64,000 nt of DNA from CADCTQ01 sp963844325 (lineage in GTDB: Bacteria; Bacteroidota; Bacteroidia; Cytophagales; 172606-1). The stretch is from contig CAWJNV010000001.1 in NCBI GenBank assembly GCA_963844325.1, positions 1 through 64,000 of the forward strand, given 5' to 3'. Under the pieces are notes generated by a model. The model searched no databases, was not told the origin of the DNA, and saw only the letters and a program-made list of their open reading frames with translations. Position numbers and translations under genes: made by a program. Of the stretch, positions 40,242 to 48,796 are shown one piece after another (within the stretch, counting starts at the first letter, position 1; each line of letters starts with the position of its first letter).

Positions 40242-42194
40242 ATGAAAGAACTGGAAGGAAAAAAAAGAGTTGTCATTGAACATATCAGTCCGCAGATCGG
40301 CAGCGGCCGTTTCCCCGTCAAACGGAGCATCGGCGAGAAGTTAACCATCAGCGCCGACGTGTTCGGCGACGGGCACGACGAAGTAAAAGCGATGCTCCTG
40401 TGCCGGCCGCTCAATGCCGAAAAATGGTCGGAAATTCCGATGACTTTCCTGGGCAACGACCACTGGGAAACCTCCTTCACGCCGGAAACGACCGGCAAAT
40501 ACGAATACACCGTGCTGGGTTGGGTGGATCACTTCGCCACCTGGCAGAAGGGCCTCCAGAAGAAATTCGACGCCGGCCAGAACGTAACGGTAGAGCTGAT
40601 GATCGGCGCTGAGCTGCTGGAAGCCGCCGCCGACCGGGCCGCCGCCGAACACAAGCAGGAACTCTGGCACTGGGGCCACGTCATGCGGGAGGCCAAAGAC
40701 ATTCCCGCCCTGGTGGCGCAGGCCATGAGCCCCGAAGTGACCAGTCTGATGAACACCTACACCGACCGCGACCACGCCACCCGCTACCACAAGGTGCTGG
40801 TGGTGGAGGTAGAACGCAAAAAGGCCCTGTTCAGCAGCTGGTACGAATTCTTCCCCCGCTCCACTTCCCCCGAGCCCGGCCGTCCCGGCACGTTCAAGGA
40901 CGCTGAACGCATCCTGCCGCGGGTGGCGCAAATGGGCTTCGACATCGTTTACCTGCCCCCGGTCCACCCCATCGGCCGCAGCTTCCGCAAGGGCCGCAAC
41001 AACTCGGTGACCTCGCAGCCCGGCGAACCCGGCTCTCCCTGGGCCATCGGCGCCACGGAGGGCGGCCACAAGGCGGTCAGCCCCGAACTGGGCACAATGG
41101 AAGACTTCGTGGAATTCGTGCGCAAGGCCAACGACCTGGGCATCGAAATTGCCATTGACCTGGCCCTCCAGTGCGCCCCCGACCACCCTTACGTGCGGGA
41201 ACATCCGCAGTGGTTCAAGTGGCGGCCCGACGGCACGGTGCAGTACGCCGAAAACCCGCCCAAGAAATACCAGGACGTGCTGCCCATCAACTTTGAGACC
41301 GACGACTGGGAAAACCTGTGGCGCGAACTCAAAAGCATCGTCGACTTCTGGATCGACAAGGGCGTTACCATCTTCCGGGTGGACAACCCGCACACCAAGC
41401 CCTTCTCGTTCTGGGAATGGCTCATCCGCGAGGTGCGCGACGTTCATCCCGAGATCATCTTCCTCTCCGAAGCCTTTACGCGTCCGCGCATCATGGAGCG
41501 GCTGGCCAAGATCGGCTTCAACCAGTCGTACACCTACTACACCTGGCGCAACACGCAGTACGAACTCATCCAGTACCTTACGGAACTGACCAAGACCGAG
41601 CAGCGGGAGTACTTCCGGCCCAACTTCTGGCCCAACACCCCCGACATCCTGCCCGAAATCCTCCAGCACGGCGGCGAACCGGCCTTCATTACCCGGGTGG
41701 TGATGGCGGCCACGCTGTCGTCGAACTACGGCCTCTACGGCCCGGTGTACGAATTCGGCATCAACACGCCCACGGCGCCGGGCAAGGAGGAATACCTCGA
41801 TTCGGAGAAGTACGAGGCGAAGTACTGGGACTGGAACCGCGACACGAAAATCCGCCAGGTGATCACCCGCATCAACCAGATCCGCCGGGAAAACCCGGCC
41901 CTGCAAACCACCTGGAACATCCAGTTCGGCGAAACCGACAACCAGCAACTGCTGTGCTACGCCAAGGTGGACGAAAGCGGCAACAACCGCATGCTGATGG
42001 TGGTGAACCTGGACCCGCACCACGTACAGGCGGGCTGGATCAAGGTACCCATCCAGTTCCTGGGCATCGGGCCGGGCAACGCCTACTACGTGCACGACCT
42101 GTTGAGCGACAACCGCTACAACTGGCACCACGAATGGAATTACGTGGAATTGCACCCGGGTAATCTGCCGGTGCACGTGTTCAGAGTCGAGTAA
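40242..42194 (+). CDS. glgE: Alpha-1,4-glucan:maltose-1-phosphate maltosyltransferase
   Basis: GlgE (GH13 subfamily 3) extends alpha-1,4-glucans using maltose-1-phosphate in the trehalose-to-glucan route. The 650-residue protein has the N-terminal carbohydrate-binding and helical insertion (SIGEKLTISADVFGDGHDEV; VMREAKDIPALVAQAMSPEV), then a (beta/alpha)8 barrel. The nucleophile is Asp381 in FRVDNPHTKPFSFW and the acid/base is Glu410 in LSEAFTRPRIM. That 29-residue spacing equals that of the mycobacterial enzyme. GFDIVYLPPVHPIGRSFRKG is a typical substrate-binding block. No maltokinase or trehalose synthase gene is adjacent in the window. A nested word-repeat hairpin begins directly after its stop. 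Confidence 0.93.
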   Translation: MKELEGKKRVVIEHISPQIGSGRFPVKRSIGEKLTISADVFGDGHDEVKAMLLCRPLNAEKWSEIPMTFLGNDHWETSFTPETTGKYEYTVLGWVDHFATWQKGLQKKFDAGQNVTVELMIGAELLEAAADRAAAEHKQELWHWGHVMREAKDIPALVAQAMSPEVTSLMNTYTDRDHATRYHKVLVVEVERKKALFSSWYEFFPRSTSPEPGRPGTFKDAERILPRVAQMGFDIVYLPPVHPIGRSFRKGRNNSVTSQPGEPGSPWAIGATEGGHKAVSPELGTMEDFVEFVRKANDLGIEIAIDLALQCAPDHPYVREHPQWFKWRPDGTVQYAENPPKKYQDVLPINFETDDWENLWRELKSIVDFWIDKGVTIFRVDNPHTKPFSFWEWLIREVRDVHPEIIFLSEAFTRPRIMERLAKIGFNQSYTYYTWRNTQYELIQYLTELTKTEQREYFRPNFWPNTPDILPEILQHGGEPAFITRVVMAATLSSNYGLYGPVYEFGINTPTAPGKEEYLDSEKYEAKYWDWNRDTKIRQVITRINQIRRENPALQTTWNIQFGETDNQQLLCYAKVDESGNNRMLMVVNLDPHHVQAGWIKVPIQFLGIGPGNAYYVHDLLSDNRYNWHHEWNYVELHPGNLPVHVFRVE

Positions 42195-42399
42195 GGATCA
42201 GGATTCGCAGGATTAGAGGATTGGCAGGATTACTTGCCACTATTGAGATTTAAGGGATTGGGGGATAAACAGGATTACGGCTCTGAAAATCTTGGTAATC
42301 TTGCAATCCCTTACATCTCTTTTCTTTTTCGAGACCTTCCGGATGGAGCGGCTTGATTTCGGCTAGGATAATCCTGCTAATCCTCTAATCCTAAAGACC
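42195..42399. repeat. Three-level nested word-repeat hairpin after glgE, AGGATTAGAGGATT vocabulary
   Basis: The outer arms 42195-42232 and 42365-42399 pair as caggatt/aatcctg words. The middle arms 42246-42261 (gagatttaagggattg) and 42304-42319 (caatcccttacatctc) pair with one mismatch. The inner segments caggattac (42270-42278) and gtaatcttg (42295-42303) also pair. The element starts at the base after the glgE stop. Confidence 0.8.
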
Positions 42400-42421
42400 T
42401 TGATCATAAGTAGTTCTTTGA

Positions 42422-43484
42422 AATTAGTTTAGACTGAATTGGTGTTTTAGCTTTGCATCTATGGGACGCATCAAAACACTAGGTTTGACGGCTGAGCAGC
42501 GGGAGGCACTCGACCAAGGGCTGCGCACAGGCAAGACGCATGCTTTTCGCAAGCGTTGCCAGTTGGTATTGCTCAAAGAACAGGGCCGTACCTCGGTGGA
42601 AGTAGCTTCGATTGTTGGCATGTGCGAGATGAGTGTCAACAACTGGTTGTCGCGGTACGAAGAGGAAGGGCTGGATGGGCTGTTGACCAAACCCGGTCGG
42701 GGTCGAAAAGCCAAACTTGATCCGGTTAAGCATGCCCAGCCGGTGCTCACGGCTGTGAAAGCCAACCGCCAGCGGTTGGTGACGGCCAAAGCGGAATTTG
42801 AAGCAGAAGGAGGCACAAAAGTGTCAAGAGATACGCTACGGCGGTTTTTAAAAAGCTTGGCGGACGATACAAACGCATAAGACGAAGACCGGCTAAAAAG
42901 CCCTGCCCGGAGTGGTACGCTTACAAACTTGAATGCCTGGCCGAACTTGAAAAGCTTTCCCAAAGCGGGCTCATTGACCTTTTCTACGGTGATGAAAGCC
43001 ATGTGTGTCAAGAAGGGTATGTGCCTTACGGGTGGCAATTTCCCGGCGAAGACGTCTTCATCGCCGCAAGCAAAGGACCGCGCTTGAACTGCTTTGGCCT
43101 CATCAGCCGCTCCAATCAATGCTACTGGGCCACCACTGCTGACTCCATTGATGCGGCTTTCATCGTCGAGCACCTGGAGAGGCTCTCCTTTCAGATTACC
43201 AAACCCACTTGTTTGGTGTTGGATTGTGCTCGAATTCATACCGGTAAACAAGTACAAGAACGACGTCACTACTGGCAAGAAAGAGGCCTTTACCTGCTTT
43301 ATCTGCCACCTTACTCGCCGCAATTGAACCTGGCCGAGACCCTGTGGCGCAAGCTCAAGACCGAATGGTTGGTGGTAGAGGATTACCTTGAGCAGGACCG
43401 CCTCTTCTATGCCACTAACCGTTGTCTGGCTTCGGTAGGTACTCATCTTTCAATTAATTTCTCAAAGTTCAGTCTAAACTAATT
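42422..43484 (+). mobile_element. Complete IS630-family-like insertion sequence
   Basis: Perfect 17-bp terminal inverted repeats aattagtttagactgaa lie at 42422-42438 and (inverted) at 43468-43484. They enclose a single transposase read through a -1 frameshift. TA dinucleotides lie next to or within the ends, in keeping with the TA targeting of this family, but the exact duplication cannot be fixed from one copy. The element is about 1.06 kb and lies between glgE's hairpin and tyrS. Confidence 0.9.
42461..43482 (+). CDS. IS630-like transposase (OrfAB, expressed by programmed -1 frameshift)
   Basis: The first frame (42461-42880, 139 residues) encodes helix-turn-helix DNA-binding domains (TSVEVASIVGMCEMSVNNWLS, then the Arg/Lys-rich RPGRGRKAKL-type linker and a second winged helix). 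The DDE catalytic half lies in the -1 frame up to 43482: LIDLFYGDESHVCQEGYVPYG with the first Asp, LVLDCARIHTG with the second, and YLPPYSPQLNLAETLWRKLK with the Glu. The heptamer T TTA AAA at 42847-42853 sits exactly where the frames must join, a standard slippery site. A continuous product of about 340 residues results, the family's normal size, so the element is probably active. The stop lies inside the right inverted repeat. Confidence 0.88.
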
Positions 43485-43513
43485 CTATTGACCTACTTAA
43501 TTCACTTACGTTC

Positions 43514-44785
43514 ATGCCAAATTTTATTGAAGAACTCACCTGGCGCGGAATGGTGCACGACGTGATGCCGGGTACGGAGGAGCAACTGAACAAGGAAGTG
43601 ACGCCCGGCTACGTGGGCTTTGACCCGACGGCCGCCTCGCTGCACATCGGCAACCTGGCGACCATCATGCTGCTGGTGCACCTTCAGCGGGCGGGTCACA
43701 AACCGGTTGCCCTGGTGGGCGGCGCCACCGGCATGATCGGCGACCCTTCGGGCAAGTCGGCCGAACGCGAATTTCTTTCCGAAGACGTGCTGCTCCGCAA
43801 CCAGGCCGGCATCCGCCGGCAACTGGAGCAGTTCCTCGACTTCAGCGGCGGCCCCCACGCGGCCGAACTGGTCAACAACTACGACTGGTTCAAGGGCATC
43901 GGCTTTCTACAATTCCTGCGCGAAGCGGGTAAGCACCTGACGGTGAATTACATGATGGCCAAAGACAGCGTGAAGAAGCGGCTCGAAACGGGCCTTTCGT
44001 TCACCGAGTTTTCGTACCAGCTGCTCCAGGGCTACGACTTCTACCACCTCTACAAGACCAAGGGCGTGCGGCTCCAGATGGGCGGCTCCGACCAGTGGGG
44101 CAACATCACGGCGGGCACCGAACTCATCCGGCGCAAGGAGGGCGGCGAAGCCTTTGCCCTCACCACGCCGCTGGTGACCAAAGCCGACGGCACCAAGTTC
44201 GGCAAGAGCGAAAGCGGCAACGTGTGGCTCGACCCGGCCATGACGTCGCCTTACAAATTTTACCAGTTCTGGCGCAACGTGGCCGACTCGGAAATCGGGC
44301 GGCTGCTGCGGGTATTTACCCTGTTTGACCAGGCGCAAATCCAGGCGCTGGAGAGCGACCCCAACCCGAACAACGCCAAAATGGCCCTGGCCGAAGAGAT
44401 CACCACGCGGGTGCACGGGGCCGGGGCGACCCAGAAGGCGATCCAGGCCAGCAACCTGCTGTTTGGCAAAGCCACGCTGGACGCCCTGCAAAATACTGAT
44501 GAACAAACGCTGCTGGAGGTGTGTGAAGGCGTGCCGCAAATCCGGATTTCGCGGGATACGCTGAGTGGCGCCCGGGACGTGACTGAGTTGCTGTCCGTTG
44601 CCACGGATTCCCAGATCTTCCCGTCAAAAGGCGAGGCCCGCAAGATGATCCAGGGCGGCGGCGTGAGCATCAACAAAACCAAGGTGGAAAAGCCCGAACA
44701 ACCGGTAGACTTTGCCTTGTTGCAGGAAAAATACCTGCTGGTGCAGAAGGGCAAGAAGAATTACTTCTTGTTGAGTGTACAATAA
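43514..44785 (+). CDS. tyrS: Tyrosyl-tRNA synthetase
   Basis: The cytoplasmic class I synthetase charges tRNA-Tyr. The 423-residue protein has the HIGH-type motif HIGN (residues 44-47), the TyrS block GGSDQWGNITAG, the KMSKS equivalent KFGKS (228-232) and a C-terminal S4 RNA-binding domain (SKGEARKMIQGGGVSINKTK onward). Length and motifs are normal for the bacterial TyrS type. The essential gene starts only 29 bp after the right end of the IS element, so its native promoter has probably been displaced and transcription may come from the IS or from glgE read-through. Confidence 0.97.
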   Translation: MPNFIEELTWRGMVHDVMPGTEEQLNKEVTPGYVGFDPTAASLHIGNLATIMLLVHLQRAGHKPVALVGGATGMIGDPSGKSAEREFLSEDVLLRNQAGIRRQLEQFLDFSGGPHAAELVNNYDWFKGIGFLQFLREAGKHLTVNYMMAKDSVKKRLETGLSFTEFSYQLLQGYDFYHLYKTKGVRLQMGGSDQWGNITAGTELIRRKEGGEAFALTTPLVTKADGTKFGKSESGNVWLDPAMTSPYKFYQFWRNVADSEIGRLLRVFTLFDQAQIQALESDPNPNNAKMALAEEITTRVHGAGATQKAIQASNLLFGKATLDALQNTDEQTLLEVCEGVPQIRISRDTLSGARDVTELLSVATDSQIFPSKGEARKMIQGGGVSINKTKVEKPEQPVDFALLQEKYLLVQKGKKNYFLLSVQ

Positions 44786-44798
44786 TACCTTGTAAAGC

Positions 44799-44841
44799 AA
44801 GAAGACTATAAAAGCCGCGTGCTTCCATAGTCTTCTTATTT
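44799..44841 (+). terminator. Terminator after tyrS
   Basis: An 11-bp perfect stem aagaagactat / atagtcttctt with a 17-nt loop is followed by attttg. The convergent GNAT gene ends just beyond. Confidence 0.75.
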
Positions 44842-44863
44842 TGTTCTCCGGCGATACGATGCT

Positions 44864-45394
44864 TCACCGCAACTCTTTCCGCATCACGAAGTCGTTCATC
44901 CAGAATTCGCCTATGGGCATAACTTCCTGCCTGTACTGCGAGTAGCCGCACCGTTCGTAGAAGCGGATGGCCGGGTTGTACCGGTTCACGTTGAGTTCCA
45001 GCGTAGCGACCCCAAGTTGACGCACTTCTTTTTCCACGGCCGTCAGCAGGGTACGTCCGTAGCCGCTGCCCTGCACGTCGGGGCGGATGTAGAGCTTGTG
45101 CAGCTTGTAAACCTTGTTTTCGCCCTCCGATCTGATCCCGTACGAAGCGTAACCGATGGGCAGTTCGCCCTTGTAGAGGATCAGGAACGTGTGTTCCAGG
45201 TCGTGCATCTGGTTTTCGAGGGAGGCCGGCGTGTAAATCTCGTCGTACATGAAATCAATCTGCGTCTTCGACAGGATTTCGCGGTAGGTGGGTTCCCAGG
45301 TTGCCTTGGCAACGTCCAGGATGGCGGGAATATCGTCAGGAGTCGCTTTTTTGACGAATACTCCCGTTGCGTTTGAAGTGACCATATTTATCAT
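44864..45394 (-). CDS. GNAT family N-acetyltransferase
   Basis: The roughly 176-residue protein has a complete GNAT fold: VKKATPDDIPAILDVAKATW at the N-terminus, ELPIGYASYGI, the acetyl-CoA motif KLHKLYIRPDVQGSGYGRTLL, and the C-terminal VNRYNPAIRFYERCGYSQY block. The sequence is close to general RimI-like acetyltransferases; the substrate is unknown. ATGs at 45394 and 45385 are both plausible. It converges with tyrS. Confidence 0.88.
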   Translation of the reverse strand: MINMVTSNATGVFVKKATPDDIPAILDVAKATWEPTYREILSKTQIDFMYDEIYTPASLENQMHDLEHTFLILYKGELPIGYASYGIRSEGENKVYKLHKLYIRPDVQGSGYGRTLLTAVEKEVRQLGVATLELNVNRYNPAIRFYERCGYSQYRQEVMPIGEFWMNDFVMRKELR

Positions 45395-45767
45395 TATCGT
45401 GACCTTGGGGGGAGGTTGCACCCGGTACAGGACGGACGGCGCGGGCCGCACCACCGGGATATACTTTCCTTTCCCGGGTCAGGTTGCTTTATTGGATTAA
45501 GTTACGGGTATGTTATTCAAAAAGTTTTAAAACAAATTGGATAAGTCTAATTTAAACGCATCCAATTCCGTAAACGGCGCTGCTGCCAATTATACTTTTG
45601 GCGGAAATCAAATATACAAAAATCTTATGCAAAGCAAATCCGAACGGCCCGGAGCCGCACTGTTACCATTGTCAATAATTTTGCCTGCTTGAGCGGGCCA
45701 AAGGGGTTTTTATTGGCATAGTACAACTCCCGTTCACTAAAGCTACCGTTTGAATACTCACCCATAG
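45395..45767. other. Gene-free interval upstream of the GNAT gene
   Basis: No coding sequence is seen. On the minus strand TTTG (45635-45638), an 18-nt spacer and TATATTTG (45609-45616) form a plausible Bacteroidota promoter, but it lies more than 200 bp before the GNAT start, so it may drive a long leader or a small RNA. The interval is AT-rich. Confidence 0.4.
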
Positions 45768-45816
45768 CCCACAAAAAAGCCCGCAGGCATTCGCTGCCTG
45801 CGGGCTTTTTTGTGGG
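45768..45816. terminator. Strong bidirectional terminator after menB
   Basis: A perfect 22-bp stem runs from cccacaaaaaagcccgc to gcgggcttttttgtggg around the 5-nt loop ttcgc. It lies 11 bp beyond the menB stop on the minus strand. Confidence 0.93.
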
Positions 45817-45827
45817 GCGTGCCGCCG

Positions 45828-46652
<825 letters not shown>

Positions 46653-46720
46653 GAGGTTTAATTGATAATTGACTGTTGAAGATTGATTGATTACAGGACA
46701 AAACGCGCTTCTGTTGGCCC

Positions 46721-46800
46721 AGACGCGATGAATCGCGTTTTTGTTGGTGGAGACGCGATGAATCGCGTTTTTGTTGGTAGAGACGCGATGAATCGCGTCT
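46721..46800. repeat. Three 30-bp tandem repeats of a GACGCGATGAATCGCGT palindrome
   Basis: The unit agacgcgatgaatcgcgtt plus ttgttggtgga recurs at 46721, 46751 and 46781 with period 30. The core gacgcgat-ga-atcgcgtc is a near-perfect palindrome, so each unit can form a hairpin. The last copy touches the menD stop codon. A degenerate fourth unit may precede at about 46700. Confidence 0.88.
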
Positions 46801-48528
46801 CTACGGGCCACTGTTCCCCTGCTTGAACTGCCGGTAAATGTCGGCGTTGGTGTGGGCGTCGGTTTCGACTTCGAGCAGTTTGGGTCCGCCTTCAGAAGCG
46901 AAAAAGGCGGGCAAATGTTTGCGCAACGCTTCGCGGGTGCGGCAGGGGAAGTACTGGAGCCCCAGCTCTTCGGCGGCCCGTTCGGCGCGGAGCGGCTGGC
47001 GGGTTTCGAAGTACTCCTCCAGTTCGGGCTGGCCGGCCGGCCCGTCGATGAGCCGGAAGATGCCGCCGCCGTGGTTGTTGAGCAGCACCACCCGCAGGTT
47101 GGGCGGCAGGTAGTTGTGCCAGAGGCCGTTGCGGTCGTAGAAGAACGCCACGTCGCCCGTGATCAGCGTCACGGTCCGCCCGGTTTGCAGGGCGGCGCCC
47201 ACGGCCGTGGACGTGCACCCGTCGATGCCGCTGGTGCCGCGGTTGGCGAACACTTCTACCCGCTGGTGGGGTTGCAAGCCCGCAAAGTTGGCGTACCGCA
47301 CGGACATGCTGTTGGCCAGGTGCAGCACACTGTCGTCGGGCAGGGCCTCCAGGCATTCGGCCACCGCCTCAAACTCCCCGAACGGCGCCGCCCGGAACAG
47401 CTTGCCCAGCCGCCGGGCCGCTTCCTGGTCGCCTTGCCGCCACGCGTTGTAGTAGTCCTGGTCGGCGTCTTCCTCGTCGTCCTGGAGAAAGTGCTGGTAG
47501 TCGAGGTCGCCGAACAACGTGCGAAAGAAGTACAGCGGCTCCACGCGCAGCACGTGCGTAAGCGTCTGGAAGGCGTCGGCAACCGGGCCGGCGGGTTGCA
47601 GGTGCCAGTGCCGGGCCGGCTTGTGCTTGCGCAGGAAAAGCTTGAGGTTCTTGGAAATGACCGAGTTGCCGAAAGTAATGAGCAGGTCGGGGCGCAGGCT
47701 TTCCCGCCAGGTTTCGTCCGGGCGCATGAGCAGGGCGTCGGCGTAGCGGCAGGCGTCGGGCAGGGCGTGCAGGTTGGAAATCACGTCGCCCGCCACGGGA
47801 ATCTGCATTTCGGCCTGCATCTGCCGCAGCACGGCGGTCAGTTCCTCCGAATAGGCGTGCTGCCCGGCCACCACCAGTTTGCGGTCACTGTCTTCCCACA
47901 TTTCGCGCAGGGCCACCCACTGCTCGGGCGTCAGCACGGCCTGGGCGGGCCACTGCTCGATGATCCGCACCCGTCCGAACGTAAGCTTTTCTCCCGGCGC
48001 CGGGTACAGCGGTTCCCGCAACGGCACGTTGACGTGCACCGGGCCTTTGGGGTACTGGCCGGCCAGGTTGATGGCTTCGTTGAGAATGCGTTCGGCCTGC
48101 CACTCGGCGTCGGGGTGCACGTAGTCGGTGGGCAGCTGGTAGCTGGCCTTCACGTGCTTGCCGTACACTTCCCGCTGGTTGAGCGTCTGGCCGTCCTGCT
48201 GCTCGATCCACTCGGGGGGGCGGTCGGCGGTGAGCACCAGCAGGGGCACTTGCTGGTAAAAAGCTTCGGCCACGGCGGGGGCGTAGTTGAGCACGGCCGT
48301 GCCCGAGGTGCACACCAGCCCCACCGGTCCCCCGAGTTGCTGGGCCATGCCCAGGGCGATGAAGGCCGCCGCCCGTTCGTCGGGCACCACGCGGGTCTGG
48401 ATGTCCGGGTGGCGGGCCAGGGTGATGGTGAGCGGGGCGCACCGGGAGCCGGGGGAAAGGACAAATTGCGTGACTCCCTTCCGGGCGCAGATCGGGGCGA
48501 GGTTGACGATGGAGGGGGGAATGGCCAC
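46801..48528 (-). CDS. menD: 2-succinyl-5-enolpyruvyl-6-hydroxy-3-cyclohexene-1-carboxylate synthase
   Basis: MenD is the ThDP enzyme that adds the 2-oxoglutarate-derived succinyl group to isochorismate in menaquinone synthesis. The 575-residue sequence has the N-terminal VLSPGSRCAPLTITLARHP block, the ThDP-activating Glu in VVPDERAAAFIALGMAQ, TSGTAVLNYAPAVAEAFYQ, ADRPPEWIEQQDGQTLNQ, the central transhydrogenase-like domain, and NRGTSGIDGCTSTAVG with TGDVAFFYDRNGL-type ThDP/metal site near residue 430. The start is a GTG at 48528. It lies upstream of menB on the same strand; a menF gene is not seen. Confidence 0.96.
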   Translation of the reverse strand: MAIPPSIVNLAPICARKGVTQFVLSPGSRCAPLTITLARHPDIQTRVVPDERAAAFIALGMAQQLGGPVGLVCTSGTAVLNYAPAVAEAFYQQVPLLVLTADRPPEWIEQQDGQTLNQREVYGKHVKASYQLPTDYVHPDAEWQAERILNEAINLAGQYPKGPVHVNVPLREPLYPAPGEKLTFGRVRIIEQWPAQAVLTPEQWVALREMWEDSDRKLVVAGQHAYSEELTAVLRQMQAEMQIPVAGDVISNLHALPDACRYADALLMRPDETWRESLRPDLLITFGNSVISKNLKLFLRKHKPARHWHLQPAGPVADAFQTLTHVLRVEPLYFFRTLFGDLDYQHFLQDDEEDADQDYYNAWRQGDQEAARRLGKLFRAAPFGEFEAVAECLEALPDDSVLHLANSMSVRYANFAGLQPHQRVEVFANRGTSGIDGCTSTAVGAALQTGRTVTLITGDVAFFYDRNGLWHNYLPPNLRVVLLNNHGGGIFRLIDGPAGQPELEEYFETRQPLRAERAAEELGLQYFPCRTREALRKHLPAFFASEGGPKLLEVETDAHTNADIYRQFKQGNSGP

Positions 48529-48796
48529 GGGGAGAACGGAATGGTCCGGCGGTAAAATTAGCGGGTTTTGCCGGAATTGGCCGAATATCGTCCGCCACTT
48601 CGACCGGCTGGCTACGGACCGCGGCCCCCGGACGATTATTTTACGCCGAACTGCGTTTTTTGCGTATTTTTCGGGCCTTTTTACCCAATACCGGCCGGGT
48701 GGCCGGTGCCTTCGGCCGCCGGGTTGTTTCCGGCGTCAGGAAGCAGCCCGGTTGCTGCACCCGCTTTCCGGGGCAGTGTTTTTCAGGAAACTTGCT

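Noticed and set aside
40341..42176. Minus-strand frame of 611 residues opposite glgE
   Set aside because: Antisense shadow; glgE motifs on the plus strand are unambiguous.
46721..46800. CRISPR-like direct repeats
   Set aside because: Unit and spacing are one uniform 30-bp period with no variable spacers and no cas genes nearby.
46852..48555. Plus-strand frame of 567 residues opposite menD
   Set aside because: Antisense shadow; menD motifs are unambiguous.
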